The notes under the pieces were generated by a model. The model had not been told where the DNA came from. It did no database searches and saw only the letters and a list, made by a program, of their open reading frames with translations. Source: Bradyrhizobium sp. 170 (GTDB lineage: Bacteria > Pseudomonadota > Alphaproteobacteria > Rhizobiales > Xanthobacteraceae). Taken from it: DNA of 64,000 bases. The translations under genes were made by a program, and so were the position numbers. Position 1 is the first letter of the stretch. Every line of letters starts with the position of its first letter. The stretch covers positions 1,364,001 through 1,428,000 of the forward strand of contig NZ_CP064703.1 of NCBI RefSeq assembly GCF_023101085.1, in the 5' to 3' direction. Positions 46,338 to 55,631 of the stretch are shown here, one piece after another.

Positions 46338-47032
46338 GCGGCAAGCTCCCGTTCGACGAAGCGGCCCTTGTCGAGATGCAGGACACGCTTGGCATAGTTT
46401 GCCGCCGCAGGGTCATGCGTCACCATCACGATGGTCTTGCCGAGTTCGCCATTGAGCAGTTGCAGGATCGAAAGAATCTCGTCGGCGGATTGCCGGTCGA
46501 GATCGCCGGTCGGTTCGTCGCACAGCAGCAAGTTCGGATCCGAGACGATGGCGCGCGCAATCGCCACGCGCTGCTGCTGACCGCCCGACATTTCGCGCGG
46601 ACGGTGCTTGATGCGATCGGCGAGCCCGACCACGGAAAGCGCGGTGTGAACGCGCTCGGCGCGCTCCTTGCGGTTCAATCGGGTGAGCAACAGCGGCAGT
46701 TCGACGTTCTGAGCTGCCGTCAGCATCGGCATCAGATTATAGAACTGGAAGATGAAGCCGATGTTGACGGCCCGCCAGGCGGCGAGTTCGCCCTCGGAGA
46801 GGCCGTCGATGCGGTGGTCTGCAACCGCAATCTCACCGGCGTCGGCGCGGTCGATGCCGCCGAGCAGATTGAGCAGCGTCGTCTTGCCTGAGCCGGAGGG
46901 TCCCATGACGGCGATGAAATCGCCGCGGGGTATAGCAAGGTCGAGATGATCGAAGATCGAGATCGTCTCCTTGCCCTTGGTGAAACGCTTAGCTACGCCG
47001 GTAAGGCGAACCATCGGATGTTCGGCTGTCAC
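46334..47032 (-). CDS. ABC transporter ATP-binding protein, LolD/MacB-like
   Basis: A 232-residue ATPase: Walker [18 protein letters not shown], the LolD-type insertion [20 protein letters not shown], signature [16 protein letters not shown], Walker [13 protein letters not shown] and H-loop [16 protein letters not shown]. The GDLD variant and size are typical of MacB/LolD ATPases that drive mechanotransmission rather than substrate passage. It lies between the membrane-fusion protein (32 bp upstream) and the first permease. Confidence 0.92.
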   Translation of the reverse strand: MTAEHPMVRLTGVAKRFTKGKETISIFDHLDLAIPRGDFIAVMGPSGSGKTTLLNLLGGIDRADAGEIAVADHRIDGLSEGELAAWRAVNIGFIFQFYNLMPMLTAAQNVELPLLLTRLNRKERAERVHTALSVVGLADRIKHRPREMSGGQQQRVAIARAIVSDPNLLLCDEPTGDLDRQSADEILSILQLLNGELGKTIVMVTHDPAAANYAKRVLHLDKGRFVERELAA

Positions 47033-47064
47033 GCTTGTCTCCTCTCGAGGATTCCGGCTGGAGG

Positions 47065-48129
47065 CTAGTTCGCGGCGGTGGTCTCGGCGCCGCCCTTTGT
47101 CTTGGCGTCGCCTAGGAAGTTCACCTTCACCGCCATGTCGGGCAGGATGCGCGGGTCTTTCTTTTCGAAGCGGATGCGCACCTTCACCGTGGCCTTTTCG
47201 CGATTCGCAGTCGGCACGATGGCGATGACAGAGGCGGGAATGGTCCAGTCCGGATAGGCATCCAGCATTGCGTTGACGGCGCCTCCGGGGGCAACCCGGC
47301 CGATGAAGGCTTCGTTGACGTCGACCTCGATTTCGATCGAATCCATGTCGACGATGGTGCAGATGCCGGTGCGCGTGTAGCCACCAACCGACATCGGCGA
47401 AATCATTTCGCCAGGCTGTGCGCTGCGGTCGATGACGACGCCGGCGAACGGCGCGCGGATTTGATGCTTGTCGAGCATCGAGGCGCTGCGCTTGGCGTCG
47501 ATCCTGGCGGTCTCGAATTGCGACTGCGCCTGGCGCAATTGCGCACTGAGCACGCCGACCCGGGCCTGTGCCTTGGTCAGGTCGGCCTCGGTCGCGAAAT
47601 TCTTTTGCGACAGTGTTTGGACACGCGACATGATCCGGGTCGCGTCTTCGAGATCAGCGGTAATCGCGGCGACCGCGGCATCGGCCGTCTCGACGCGGGA
47701 GCGGGCCAACTCATAATCCCTTTCGGCAAGCACGCTGTCGAGCCGCGCCACGATCTGACCCTCGGTCACCGTCATGCCTTCGTCGATGAAGACCTCGACG
47801 ACCTTGCCGGTGATCTCGGCCGCAACGGTTGCCTTGCGACGCGCCACCACATAGCCGGAGGCCGCCAGATTGCCGGCCGCCTTGTTATTCGTTGTCGGCT
47901 GCTGAGGTGTCTGCGGCTGCGCGGCGGGCTGCTGTGCGGTCTGCGACGCAGTCTCCTTGGGGGAATCCTGCTTGCGGAACTCGAACGCGGCAAAGGCGGC
48001 GAACGCGACGACGCAGGCGACAATCGCCGCCGAAATCGGCAGCCAGCGGCGACCAGGTCGCTCCGCCTTGTTGGTGCTGCGATCGATCGTCAGCGATCTC
48101 AGCAATTTGCTCTTGTCTTCGGCCATCAT
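47065..48129 (-). CDS. HlyD/MacA-type periplasmic adaptor (membrane-fusion protein)
   Basis: A 354-residue adaptor that links the MacB-like inner-membrane complex to an outer-membrane channel. It has an N-terminal cytoplasmic stretch, one membrane anchor (WLPISAAIVACVVAFAAFAA, about 30-49), a Gln/Pro-rich linker, a lipoyl half-domain (KVVEVFIDEGMTVTEGQIVA), an alpha-helical hairpin (SRVQTLSQKNFATEADLTKA) and a beta-barrel (SQPGEMISPM-like loop, IEIEVDVNEAFIGRVAPGG). First gene of the efflux operon; no outer-membrane channel gene is present here. Confidence 0.9.
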   Translation of the reverse strand: MMAEDKSKLLRSLTIDRSTNKAERPGRRWLPISAAIVACVVAFAAFAAFEFRKQDSPKETASQTAQQPAAQPQTPQQPTTNNKAAGNLAASGYVVARRKATVAAEITGKVVEVFIDEGMTVTEGQIVARLDSVLAERDYELARSRVETADAAVAAITADLEDATRIMSRVQTLSQKNFATEADLTKAQARVGVLSAQLRQAQSQFETARIDAKRSASMLDKHQIRAPFAGVVIDRSAQPGEMISPMSVGGYTRTGICTIVDMDSIEIEVDVNEAFIGRVAPGGAVNAMLDAYPDWTIPASVIAIVPTANREKATVKVRIRFEKKDPRILPDMAVKVNFLGDAKTKGGAETTAAN

Positions 48130-48536
48130 TCATTTCCATCCGGCTGCTCGCTGCAACTTCCGCGCGGGCGGCATCATTTCTCGCGCTGGTGGTCTCGCTC
48201 ACAGCCGGTTCACATGTCTCGCCATAGAAGGGGGCAGGCCTCAAGCTTTCCGTAAGGCCGCGACCCCAGCTCGGTTGCAATCCCGTTGAGCTCTCGCGAG
48301 CGCCGGGCGGCGCCCGTTTTTCGACGAGGCGAGTGGCAGGAATTTAAAGCCTAATGGCGGCGGAGGCAATTCCCGAAACCAGCAAGAGTTGTGCGCGCTG
48401 TGCTGCCAGTTGTGGCCAGGAGCATCGAGGATCCTTCGGTGAGAGGCCTGTCGATCGCCAAATACGCTCAAAACTCGGCAAAATCTTGCGGTGGAACCAG
48501 TCGCAGGAATTGGCTGTCGATGGCGAAATGTCGCGT
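48130..48536. other. 407-bp intergenic region without recognised gene
   Basis: It holds the 5' region of the efflux operon and the 3' region of the oxidoreductase gene. A short GC-rich hairpin CGGG-CGGCG-CCCG followed by TTTTT (about 48304-48321) looks like a plus-strand terminator, but no plus-strand gene precedes it. Short open frames on both strands look accidental. Confidence 0.4.
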
Positions 48537-49550
48537 TCAGCCGATCTCGATCGCCACCTTCCCGAAATGCGCGCCGCTCTCCATATGGGCAAACGCCTGT
48601 TTCACCTGGTCGAACGAAAAGGTCTTGTCGACCACGGGCTTCATCCGGTGAACCGCGATGGCATTCGCCATCGCCTGGAGGTCCTCAATTGATCCGACGG
48701 TGACGCCCTGCAGCCGCTGCTGCTGCATCACCATCAATGGGAGCCGCGAGTCGGACGGCGGCGGGCCGGCGAGCACGCCGATGAACGCGATCGTGCCGCC
48801 GATCCTGGTCGCCCTGATCGATTCGTTCAGCGTGCCGACCCCGCCCACCTCGACGACCAGGTCGACGCCCTGGCCGCTCCACTCGCGGGCTTTCTTTCCC
48901 CAGTCGGGTGTCGCCTTGTAGTTCAACGTGAAGTCGGCGCCGAGATGCTTGAGACGTTTGATCTTCGCATCGCTCGACGAGGTCGCCATGACGCGCGCGC
49001 CGCACATTTTGGCAAACTGAAGTGCGAAGAGAGATACCCCGCCGGTACCCTGCGTCAGAACGGTCTGGCCGGGCTTCACGCCGCCGAGCTTGACGACCGC
49101 GCTCCAGGCCGTGAGCCCGGCGCAGGGTAGCGTGGCGGCTTCGACGTCACTGAGGTGCTCCGGCGTCCTGACCAGCGCGTGCTTTGGAAAGATCCGATAT
49201 TCCGTCAGGACGCCGTCCACCGAGCCGCCGAGGTTTGCGCGCATCTTTGCTTCGCTGGGCTCGCCACCGATCCAGCTTTCGAAGAAACTGCCGACGACGC
49301 GGTCGCCGGCTGCGAATTCCCGCACGCCCGGGCCGACCCGCTCGATCACGCCCGCACCGTCCGAAACCGGCACAAGCGGAAATTTCTGACGCGAGCCGTA
49401 ACCGCCCTTGACGGTGAGAAGATCGCGATAGTTCAGCGTTGCCGCCTTGAGCCGAACCAGCACCTCGCCCTCGCCGGGCTCCGGCACGGGCTTGTCGACG
49501 AGGGCAAGTCCATCGATTCCGCTCGGTCCCTGTAGCTCGTAGCACTTCAA
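48537..49550 (-). CDS. Zinc-independent alcohol dehydrogenase / quinone oxidoreductase-like protein
   Basis: A 337-residue medium-chain dehydrogenase/reductase. The N-terminal GroES-like domain includes LKAATLNYRDLLTVKGGYGS and the later LPCAGLTAWSAVVKLGGVKP. The NAD(P) fold is TVLTQGTGGVSLFALQFAKM. The usual catalytic and structural zinc cysteines are missing (NYRD instead of a Cys-containing loop), as in zinc-free quinone oxidoreductases. ATG 49550 is preceded by GGAG. It probably reduces an activated double bond or carbonyl with NADPH; substrate unknown. Confidence 0.88.
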   Translation of the reverse strand: MKCYELQGPSGIDGLALVDKPVPEPGEGEVLVRLKAATLNYRDLLTVKGGYGSRQKFPLVPVSDGAGVIERVGPGVREFAAGDRVVGSFFESWIGGEPSEAKMRANLGGSVDGVLTEYRIFPKHALVRTPEHLSDVEAATLPCAGLTAWSAVVKLGGVKPGQTVLTQGTGGVSLFALQFAKMCGARVMATSSSDAKIKRLKHLGADFTLNYKATPDWGKKAREWSGQGVDLVVEVGGVGTLNESIRATRIGGTIAFIGVLAGPPPSDSRLPLMVMQQQRLQGVTVGSIEDLQAMANAIAVHRMKPVVDKTFSFDQVKQAFAHMESGAHFGKVAIEIG

Positions 49551-49623
49551 TGGAGTTCTCCTTCGGCGCAGTCGGCTAAGCGCAATATAGCCGCAAATGT
49601 TCCGGTTCCGCCAAGCCTATGGA

Positions 49624-50250
49624 TCAGAATCGCGCGGCCATTTCGGCCAGCCGCCGATGTGCGCCTTCGCGTGCGGTGCGGATCGGTTCGAGCGGCCCGG
49701 TGGTCGGTCCGATCGGCACGAAACGGACGTCGGTTACGCCGATGAAGCGCAGCGCCTCGCGCAGATAGGGGGTCGCCATGTCGATGCGGCCGCGATTCAT
49801 GCCGGTGATGAAGTCGCTGCCGCTTGCCAGGATCACGATCGTCGGCCGGTCCTTAAACAGCGGCAGATAGCCTTGCGCCGGATCGTAGCGGAACGCCAGC
49901 CCGGGTTGCGTGATGACGTCGATCCATTGTTTCAGCTTGTAGGGAATGCCAAAATTCCACATCGGCGTCGAAATCAGCACGCGGTCGGCGAGCGCGAAGC
50001 GGAGCGCGATGCGCTCGGTGACCGCAAACGCATCGCGCTGCGAATCCGTGAACGGCCGCCCGCCGATGCGGGCATATTTCGCCTCCAGGACATAACCCTC
50101 GAATTCCGGCAGGTGATCCCGCCACAGGTTCATCACGTCGATGTCCCAGTCCGGCCCTGCCTGGCGGAAGCGGTCAATGAAGACCTTTGCGCCGGCGGAG
50201 GATTCCGAGTCTGCGCGCGGCGAGCAGCTCAGGTGAAAGAGTTTTGGCAT
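49624..50250 (-). CDS. FMN-dependent NADH-azoreductase-like flavodoxin-fold protein
   Basis: A 208-residue AcpD/AzoR-type protein: N-terminal FMN phosphate loop PKLFHLSCSPRADSESSAGA, the central TPMWNFGIPYKLKQWIDVIT that is the hallmark of the family, and TIVILASGSDFITG as a further FMN contact. Such enzymes reduce quinones or azo dyes by two electrons. ATG 50250 is 13 bp from the end of the SMP-30 fusion gene, so it may belong to the same transcription unit. Confidence 0.88.
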   Translation of the reverse strand: MPKLFHLSCSPRADSESSAGAKVFIDRFRQAGPDWDIDVMNLWRDHLPEFEGYVLEAKYARIGGRPFTDSQRDAFAVTERIALRFALADRVLISTPMWNFGIPYKLKQWIDVITQPGLAFRYDPAQGYLPLFKDRPTIVILASGSDFITGMNRGRIDMATPYLREALRFIGVTDVRFVPIGPTTGPLEPIRTAREGAHRRLAEMAARF

Positions 50251-50263
50251 GGCCGCACTCTGT

Positions 50264-51841
50264 TCATCCCAATCCTCTGATGACCGCATCGGCGTTGGTG
50301 ACGACGGCGACGTTCTGCATCGCAAAGTTGATCGAGGCGTTGTGCCAATCCGCGTTCATGGTCGAGCAGCAGTCTTCAGGGACGATCATGAAGTAGCCCT
50401 TGTCGGCGCCGGTGCGGGCGGTGTGCTCGATCGACATGTTGGTCCAGGCGCCGGTGTTGATGATCATGTCGCGGCCGGTCGCCTTGAGGATGGTCTCCAG
50501 CCGCGTGCCTTCCCAGGCACTCATGCGCATTTTCTCGACGATGAAATCGCCGGCGCGCGGCTCCAGCCCCGGAACCGGCGCTGCGCCCCAGCTGCCGCGC
50601 ACCATCGCGCCGCTATCGACCAGTCCCTCGAACAGCGGCGCGTTGAGCGTGACGCCGGGCGCGCCCGGCTCGACGATGAACCAGACGTGGATGATGACGA
50701 CGCCGCGCGCCCGCGCCGCTTCGGCGAGGCGGCGGACATTGTCGACCACCCGCTGCTGGCGCGCGTGCGCAGGCGAGCCGGAATCGGCAAACGCGCCACC
50801 TTCCATGATGACGTCGTTCTGCAAATCCTGAATGATCATCGCGCAGCGCCGGGGATCGAGCTGCATGTCGCCGCTGGCCAATTGAGCTGCGGCGGGCGGG
50901 GAGGAGGCTGCATCGGGACCGGTCGAGGCGCGGCCGCTCATATAGGGTTCGTGGCGCGGCCCGGCCTTGACCGGGATCGCGTAGACCGAATGCGTCGCGG
51001 CCAAATAGAGCGTGCGAAAATCAGCGCCGCCCCAGGCGAGATTGGCGACGAGTTCGGGCACGCGGACCTTGCCGAGCAACTCGCCGGCGGACGAATAGAC
51101 CCAGACGCCGCCGGGTGCCGTGACCCAGACATTGCCGCGCTGGTCGCACTTCATGCCGTCGGGCAGGCCGGGTTCGAGCTCCGAGCGAATGCTGCTGGCG
51201 AAGATTCGCGCATTGGCGAGCGAGCCGTCGGCCTCGACGTCGAAGACGCGGATCAACGCCTGTGTGGTGTCGTTGACATAAAGCAGGCGCTCGTCGGGCG
51301 AGAAGCAGAGCCCGTTCGGCTGGTCGAACAGATGGCGGTCGACCACGAGTTTTGGCGGACCGCCGCCGGGCGGGACCCGATAGACGCCCTGGAAGCCGAG
51401 CTGGCGCGGTCGCTCGACGCCATAGACCGGCATGCGGCCATACCAGGGATCGCTGAAATAGATGGCGCCGCTCGAATGCACACAGACATCGTTCGGGCTG
51501 TTGAGCTCCTGATTCTCGAAATGCGAGGCGATCACCTCGCGCCTTCCGTCGGGGCGCTCGCGGATCAATGACGAGGTGGCATGCTCGCAGACGATCAAAT
51601 TGAGCTCGGCGTCATAGGTCATGCCGTTGCATTTGTTCGACGGGCGCTTGACCTCGACCACGCCGCGCTTGGCGTCCCACCGCCGCCGCACATCGCCGGG
51701 CATATCCGAGAACAGCAGATAGTGATGGACCGGATGCCAGATCGGGCCTTCCGTGAAGTCAAAGCCCGTCCCGACCTGGCCGACGGGCGCGTAGGGGTCG
51801 ATCAGGGTTTCGAATTCCGGGCGCAGCGTGACATGCGTCAT
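50264..51841 (-). CDS. SMP-30/gluconolactonase and isochorismatase-like fusion protein
   Basis: A 525-residue fusion. Residues 10-300 form a six-bladed SMP-30 propeller with the metal-ligand candidates Glu31 (FTEGPIWHP), Asn117 (NSPNDVCVH) and Asp191 (YVNDTTQ), as in gluconolactonases. After a short Ala/Ser/Pro linker (about 305-325) comes an isochorismatase-like domain: Asp339 in IIQDLQNDV, Lys437 in VEKMRMSAW, and Ser470 in NTGAWTNMSIEHT where cysteine hydrolases carry Cys. The Ser variant recalls PhzD-type vinyl-ether hydrolysis rather than amidase chemistry. Last gene of the thirteen-gene minus-strand run. Confidence 0.9.
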   Translation of the reverse strand: MTHVTLRPEFETLIDPYAPVGQVGTGFDFTEGPIWHPVHHYLLFSDMPGDVRRRWDAKRGVVEVKRPSNKCNGMTYDAELNLIVCEHATSSLIRERPDGRREVIASHFENQELNSPNDVCVHSSGAIYFSDPWYGRMPVYGVERPRQLGFQGVYRVPPGGGPPKLVVDRHLFDQPNGLCFSPDERLLYVNDTTQALIRVFDVEADGSLANARIFASSIRSELEPGLPDGMKCDQRGNVWVTAPGGVWVYSSAGELLGKVRVPELVANLAWGGADFRTLYLAATHSVYAIPVKAGPRHEPYMSGRASTGPDAASSPPAAAQLASGDMQLDPRRCAMIIQDLQNDVIMEGGAFADSGSPAHARQQRVVDNVRRLAEAARARGVVIIHVWFIVEPGAPGVTLNAPLFEGLVDSGAMVRGSWGAAPVPGLEPRAGDFIVEKMRMSAWEGTRLETILKATGRDMIINTGAWTNMSIEHTARTGADKGYFMIVPEDCCSTMNADWHNASINFAMQNVAVVTNADAVIRGLG

Positions 51842-51860
51842 CGGTCCGTCCTTTCAGCGC

Positions 51861-52709
51861 TCAGGCCGGGAACCAGTTGCGCTGCGGCAGGCTCTGAACC
51901 ACCGGGCCGGGCACCTGGTCGTGCAGCCGGCCGACCACCACGCCGCCTTCGATCTTGGCCGGTCGGTCGTGGACCGGAAGCAAATAGCGCGAGTTGCTCA
52001 GGAGTTTTTTGATCGCCGCCTTCTCCGCACGCTTGCTGGTGCCGTGATTGCCGGTCGTGCGCGGCTCGGCATCGTGGATCTCGTTGAAGGGGGTGACGAT
52101 CTGATCGTTGAAATCGTAGATCACGTCGCCGCAGATGGTGGCGATACCGTCAGCGGTATGAACGTGGATGTTCATCGAGCCTTCGGTGTGGGCGTTGGCG
52201 GCGTCGCAATAGACGCCCGGCATCAGTTCGATCGGACCGGTCACTTCAAGATCGAGGAAGCGCAGCGCGCTTTTGGTGTGCAGGCGGTCGATCAGGTGCT
52301 TGATATCGGGCGCCGGATATTGCGGATGCATCAATCCGGAGACGGAATATTCCAGCTCCTTGCGGTTGAGCACGACCGTCGTGTTCATCGGAAACAGATC
52401 GTCCTTGCCGGCGTGGTCGATGTGCAAATGGGTGTGGCAGACGTAGCGGACGTCGCCCATGCGCACGCCGTGGCGCGCGAGCTGGTTCTCGATCATGTTC
52501 TCGTGGAACTGAAGCCCGCGCATGCCGAGCGTTTCCATGATCTGGTTGGAGCGATAGCCGGTATCGACCACCACCGGATAGGGACCGCCGACGATCAAAA
52601 AGCCGAGCGTCAGGACACGGCGGGTCCGGCCGCAATCACGGCCGAGCACGAGAAAGCTCGATTCCAGTTCGATATCCCCATAGTCCAAAATCTTGATTTC
52701 AAGCGGCAT
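51861..52709 (-). CDS. Metallo-beta-lactamase-fold lactonase-like hydrolase
   Basis: A 282-residue member of the AHL-lactonase-like MBL group. The dizinc site is complete: HTHLHIDHAG, the later His in NAHTEGSMNI, the bridging Asp in ICGDVIYDF and the terminal His in LLPVHDRP. No signal peptide is present, as in cytoplasmic lactonases. It lies 19 bp upstream of the SMP-30 fusion gene, giving two lactonase-type folds in a row. Quorum quenching is possible; metabolism of a lactone intermediate fits the operon better. Confidence 0.9.
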   Translation of the reverse strand: MPLEIKILDYGDIELESSFLVLGRDCGRTRRVLTLGFLIVGGPYPVVVDTGYRSNQIMETLGMRGLQFHENMIENQLARHGVRMGDVRYVCHTHLHIDHAGKDDLFPMNTTVVLNRKELEYSVSGLMHPQYPAPDIKHLIDRLHTKSALRFLDLEVTGPIELMPGVYCDAANAHTEGSMNIHVHTADGIATICGDVIYDFNDQIVTPFNEIHDAEPRTTGNHGTSKRAEKAAIKKLLSNSRYLLPVHDRPAKIEGGVVVGRLHDQVPGPVVQSLPQRNWFPA

Positions 52710-52739
52710 TTGTCTCTCTCCCCGAATCCTCTTATTCGT

Positions 52740-53630
52740 TTATGTTCCCAGCCGATAAACGCGCAGGGCCGTTGTTCTCAAGACGGCATCGCGCTGCTCC
52801 GCGCGAAGATGCGCTGTCGCGGCGAGATAGGCGTCCACCAGTTCGCGATAGCTGGTCCAAAGTTTCTCGATCGGAAAATTGGAGCCGAACAGACATCGCT
52901 CGGCGCCGAACATCGCCACCGTCTCGGTGAGGACATCGAATACATGCGCCGGATCATTGTGGTGAATGAATGTGCCGAGGCCGGAAAGTTTTGAGACGAT
53001 ATTCGGACAGGCGGCGAGCCGCGTCATGCCACCGCGCCAGGCGGCTCGGCCCTGTGGCGAGAGGTCTTCCAGCATGCCGGCATGCTGCAGGATGAAGGTC
53101 ACGTCAGGACAGGCTTGCGCGAGCTCGGCGGCATCCGCCATCTGCGGCGCGAATACCTGCAGGTCGAAGCTGAAACCATACTCGGCGAGCCGCGCGATGT
53201 TGCGCCGGATCTTAGGGTCGGCGCAGAGGTCCGGACGCGCGGCAAATCGATAGAGCGGGTTGTCGTGCCAGTGCAGTTGCATGCGCACGCCGCGCACCAG
53301 CGGATAGCGCGCGAGACGATCGAGCTGTGGGCGGACGTCATCGACGTTGAAATCAGCGTAGGAGACGATGGCGTGCGGCCAGCCGTGGTCCTTCGCGGTT
53401 TGCTGCACCCAGGCGGTTTCGTCCTCGAAGCGACCATTGGCCCAGTTGGTCTGTACATAGACCGAGCGCGTCACGCCGGAGCCGGCGAGATCATCGAGAT
53501 ATTCCTGAATCGGATAGTCGCGCCGGATCGGCTCGTAGGGGCCGAAGATGCGCGGCTGCATCGGGCCGCTCAGCCAGGGCAGGTCGGCCTGACGCCAGAT
53601 ATGGTGATGGGCATCGACGAGTTCGGTCAC
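52740..53630 (-). CDS. Amidohydrolase-family TIM-barrel protein
   Basis: A 296-residue amidohydrolase-2 protein: first-strand metal motif VDAHHHIWRQ, mid-barrel RGVRMQLHWHDNPLYRF, FILQHAGMLED and the terminal LFGSNFPIEKLW, where many relatives have Asp in place of the Asn. Related enzymes hydrolyse lactones (fuconolactonase, PDC lactonase) or decarboxylate aromatics. The start codon GTG overlaps the end of the MBL side by 30 bp spacing, and its 5' end overlaps the VWA gene stop (GTGA). Confidence 0.85.
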   Translation of the reverse strand: MTELVDAHHHIWRQADLPWLSGPMQPRIFGPYEPIRRDYPIQEYLDDLAGSGVTRSVYVQTNWANGRFEDETAWVQQTAKDHGWPHAIVSYADFNVDDVRPQLDRLARYPLVRGVRMQLHWHDNPLYRFAARPDLCADPKIRRNIARLAEYGFSFDLQVFAPQMADAAELAQACPDVTFILQHAGMLEDLSPQGRAAWRGGMTRLAACPNIVSKLSGLGTFIHHNDPAHVFDVLTETVAMFGAERCLFGSNFPIEKLWTSYRELVDAYLAATAHLRAEQRDAVLRTTALRVYRLGT

Positions 53631-54745
53631 GCGGCCTTCCTTTGTCCGAGCGAGAGCACATGCGAAACGATGGCGGCGGTGGACCCGCCGTCGACCAGAT
53701 CATCCACGAAGCGCCGGATCGCGATCAGCGCTTCAGTCTGCGGCTGAAAACCGGGACCGGCGGCGAGCGGCGTCAGCCAGCTCAGGCGCCAGGCGCGTCG
53801 CGACAACTTTGCGACGGCATCGCGCAACGCAGATGGATCGCCGCGCTCAAGGCCGTCGGAGACGATGAAGACGGCGGCGCCGCGCGCATAGCTGCCGAAT
53901 CTTGGCACCGCCAGGAACGCCTGCAGCGCGTCGCCGATGCGGGTGCCGCCGTCCCAATCGCTGACCAGATGTGCGGCCGCCGACAGCGCCTGCTCGCGGC
54001 GCTTGAGACGGAGCGCACGGGTGACGCGGGTGAGGCGGGTGCCGAAGGTGAACACTTCGACATTGGGAGCTGCGTGCGACAGCGCATGCGCGAGCTTCAT
54101 ATTGTCGTCGGTACGCCCCTTCATCGAGCCAGAGACGTCGATCAGCAACAACACCTTGCGCGGCCGGGCACGACGCTTCAGCCGTCCGAGCCGCAGCACC
54201 TCGCCGTCATTGCGCACGCTCTCGCGCAGGGTGCGGCGCAGATCGGCCCAAGGGCCGCGGCGGGCGCGCATCCGGCGATGGCCGCGCCGCCGCGGCAGCC
54301 GCGCGGGGGCCTCTCGTGACAGCTTTCGCAAGGCGTCACCGGTTTGGCTCGGCGCGAAGCGGCGTTCGACCAGCGCCTCGGCGCGGGCCGCGGCAAGTCC
54401 GGACTCATTGGCTTCGTCGGCCAGCAGCGTTTCGTCCTCGCCGCGTCCTTCCTCCTGCAGGCGAACCACTTCCTCATCTTCTGCGCCTGCGCGATCCACC
54501 GCTTCGCTGCCGAGGAAATGAATGTCGAACAGGCGGTCGTAGGTCGCGCGCCGCTCGGGCGGCGGGGCGAGTGTTGCCAAGCCGGCCTGCCGAATGGCGT
54601 CGAGGCTGCGCGGGCCCAGCAGCTCTATCGCCGCGAGGAATGCCGTTGTCTGTTCCGGTGCCACGGCAAAACCGTTGACGCGCAGCAGCGCGACAAAGGA
54701 TACGAACACGCGCGCCGCGTGAGGTAGCTGAAGTTCGTCGATCAC
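53627..54745 (-). CDS. VWA-domain maturation factor (CoxE-like)
   Basis: A 372-residue protein: an N-terminal helical region with an acidic, low-complexity middle (AGAEDEEVVRLQEEGRGEDE), an Arg-rich stretch (PRRRGHRRMRARRGPWADL), and a von Willebrand A domain with the metal site DVSGSM at 203-208 and SDGLERGDP. CoxE-type proteins work with MoxR ATPases (CoxD) to mature molybdenum hydroxylases. The ATG overlaps the ATPase stop by four bases, as in cox operons. Confidence 0.88.
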   Translation of the reverse strand: MIDELQLPHAARVFVSFVALLRVNGFAVAPEQTTAFLAAIELLGPRSLDAIRQAGLATLAPPPERRATYDRLFDIHFLGSEAVDRAGAEDEEVVRLQEEGRGEDETLLADEANESGLAAARAEALVERRFAPSQTGDALRKLSREAPARLPRRRGHRRMRARRGPWADLRRTLRESVRNDGEVLRLGRLKRRARPRKVLLLIDVSGSMKGRTDDNMKLAHALSHAAPNVEVFTFGTRLTRVTRALRLKRREQALSAAAHLVSDWDGGTRIGDALQAFLAVPRFGSYARGAAVFIVSDGLERGDPSALRDAVAKLSRRAWRLSWLTPLAAGPGFQPQTEALIAIRRFVDDLVDGGSTAAIVSHVLSLGQRKAA

Positions 54746-55623
54746 GCGGCAGCCTCCGCAATGAGGGCATCGAGCCGGCCGGAGATGAAGGTGAGATCCT
54801 CCTCGTCCTTCAGCGCAACGCCTATCGAGCGCTTGAAGGCATCGGGCCAGCGCGCGCCGCGCTCGTGCAATAGCGTGGCCGCTTCCGCCCAGTCCACCGC
54901 CTCGGCGATGCCCGGCGCCTTGCTCAGCGGTTCGCGCCGCAGCCGGCCGACGGCGGCGACCACGGCGCGCGCGGTTGCTTCGGCGACGCTCGACGCCCGC
55001 ATCATCACGATGCGCGCCTCGCGCTCGGCCGTCGGATAGTCGATCCAGTGATAGACACAGCGGCGGCGCAACGCCTCGTGCAGGTCGCGGGTGCGGTTCG
55101 ACGTCAGTACGACGACGGGGCGTTCCGCCGCGCGGACCGTGCCGCGCTCGGGGATCGAAATCTGGAAGTCGGAGAGGAATTCGAGCAGGAACGCCTCGAA
55201 CTCCTGGTCGGCGCGATCGATTTCATCGATCAGCAGCACGGTGGAGTCGGGCGCACGCAGCGACGCGAGCATCGGCCGTTCGATCAGAAAAGTCTCGCCA
55301 TAGATGTCGATGCTCTCTTCGCCCGCCTGCCGGATGGCGAGCATCTGGCGCGGATAGTTCCACTCATAGAGCGCGGCTGATGCGTCGATGCCCTCATAGC
55401 ATTGCAGGCGGATCAGGCGGCGGCCGAGCACGGCAGCGATGGCTTTTGCGGCTTCGGTCTTGCCGACCCCCGGCGCACCTTCCAAGAGCAGCGGCTTTCC
55501 GAGCGCCAGCCCAAGATAGGCTGCCGTCGCGAGGCCGTCGTCGGCAAGGTAATAGGCCGTGCGCAACGCCCGTTCGAGCGCCTCGGGGCTGTCGATGCCG
55601 ACGATGTTGCCGCGAACCGCCAT
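54742..55623 (-). CDS. MoxR-family AAA+ ATPase (CoxD-like)
   Basis: A 293-residue chaperone-like ATPase: Walker A GAPGVGKT (49-56), Walker B VLLIDEID (129-136), sensor 1 VVVLTSNRTRDLHEALRRRC, and a C-terminal lid. CoxD is required to insert the metal cofactor in CO dehydrogenase. It immediately follows the second half of the large-subunit gene (8 bp) and precedes the VWA gene, with which it probably forms a maturation pair. Confidence 0.9.
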   Translation of the reverse strand: MAVRGNIVGIDSPEALERALRTAYYLADDGLATAAYLGLALGKPLLLEGAPGVGKTEAAKAIAAVLGRRLIRLQCYEGIDASAALYEWNYPRQMLAIRQAGEESIDIYGETFLIERPMLASLRAPDSTVLLIDEIDRADQEFEAFLLEFLSDFQISIPERGTVRAAERPVVVLTSNRTRDLHEALRRRCVYHWIDYPTAEREARIVMMRASSVAEATARAVVAAVGRLRREPLSKAPGIAEAVDWAEAATLLHERGARWPDAFKRSIGVALKDEEDLTFISGRLDALIAEAAA

Positions 55624-55631
55624 GTTCTGCC

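Noticed and set aside
51828..52994. 388-codon plus-strand frame opposite the MBL lactonase and amidohydrolase genes
   Set aside because: Antisense to two clear enzyme genes with intact active sites.
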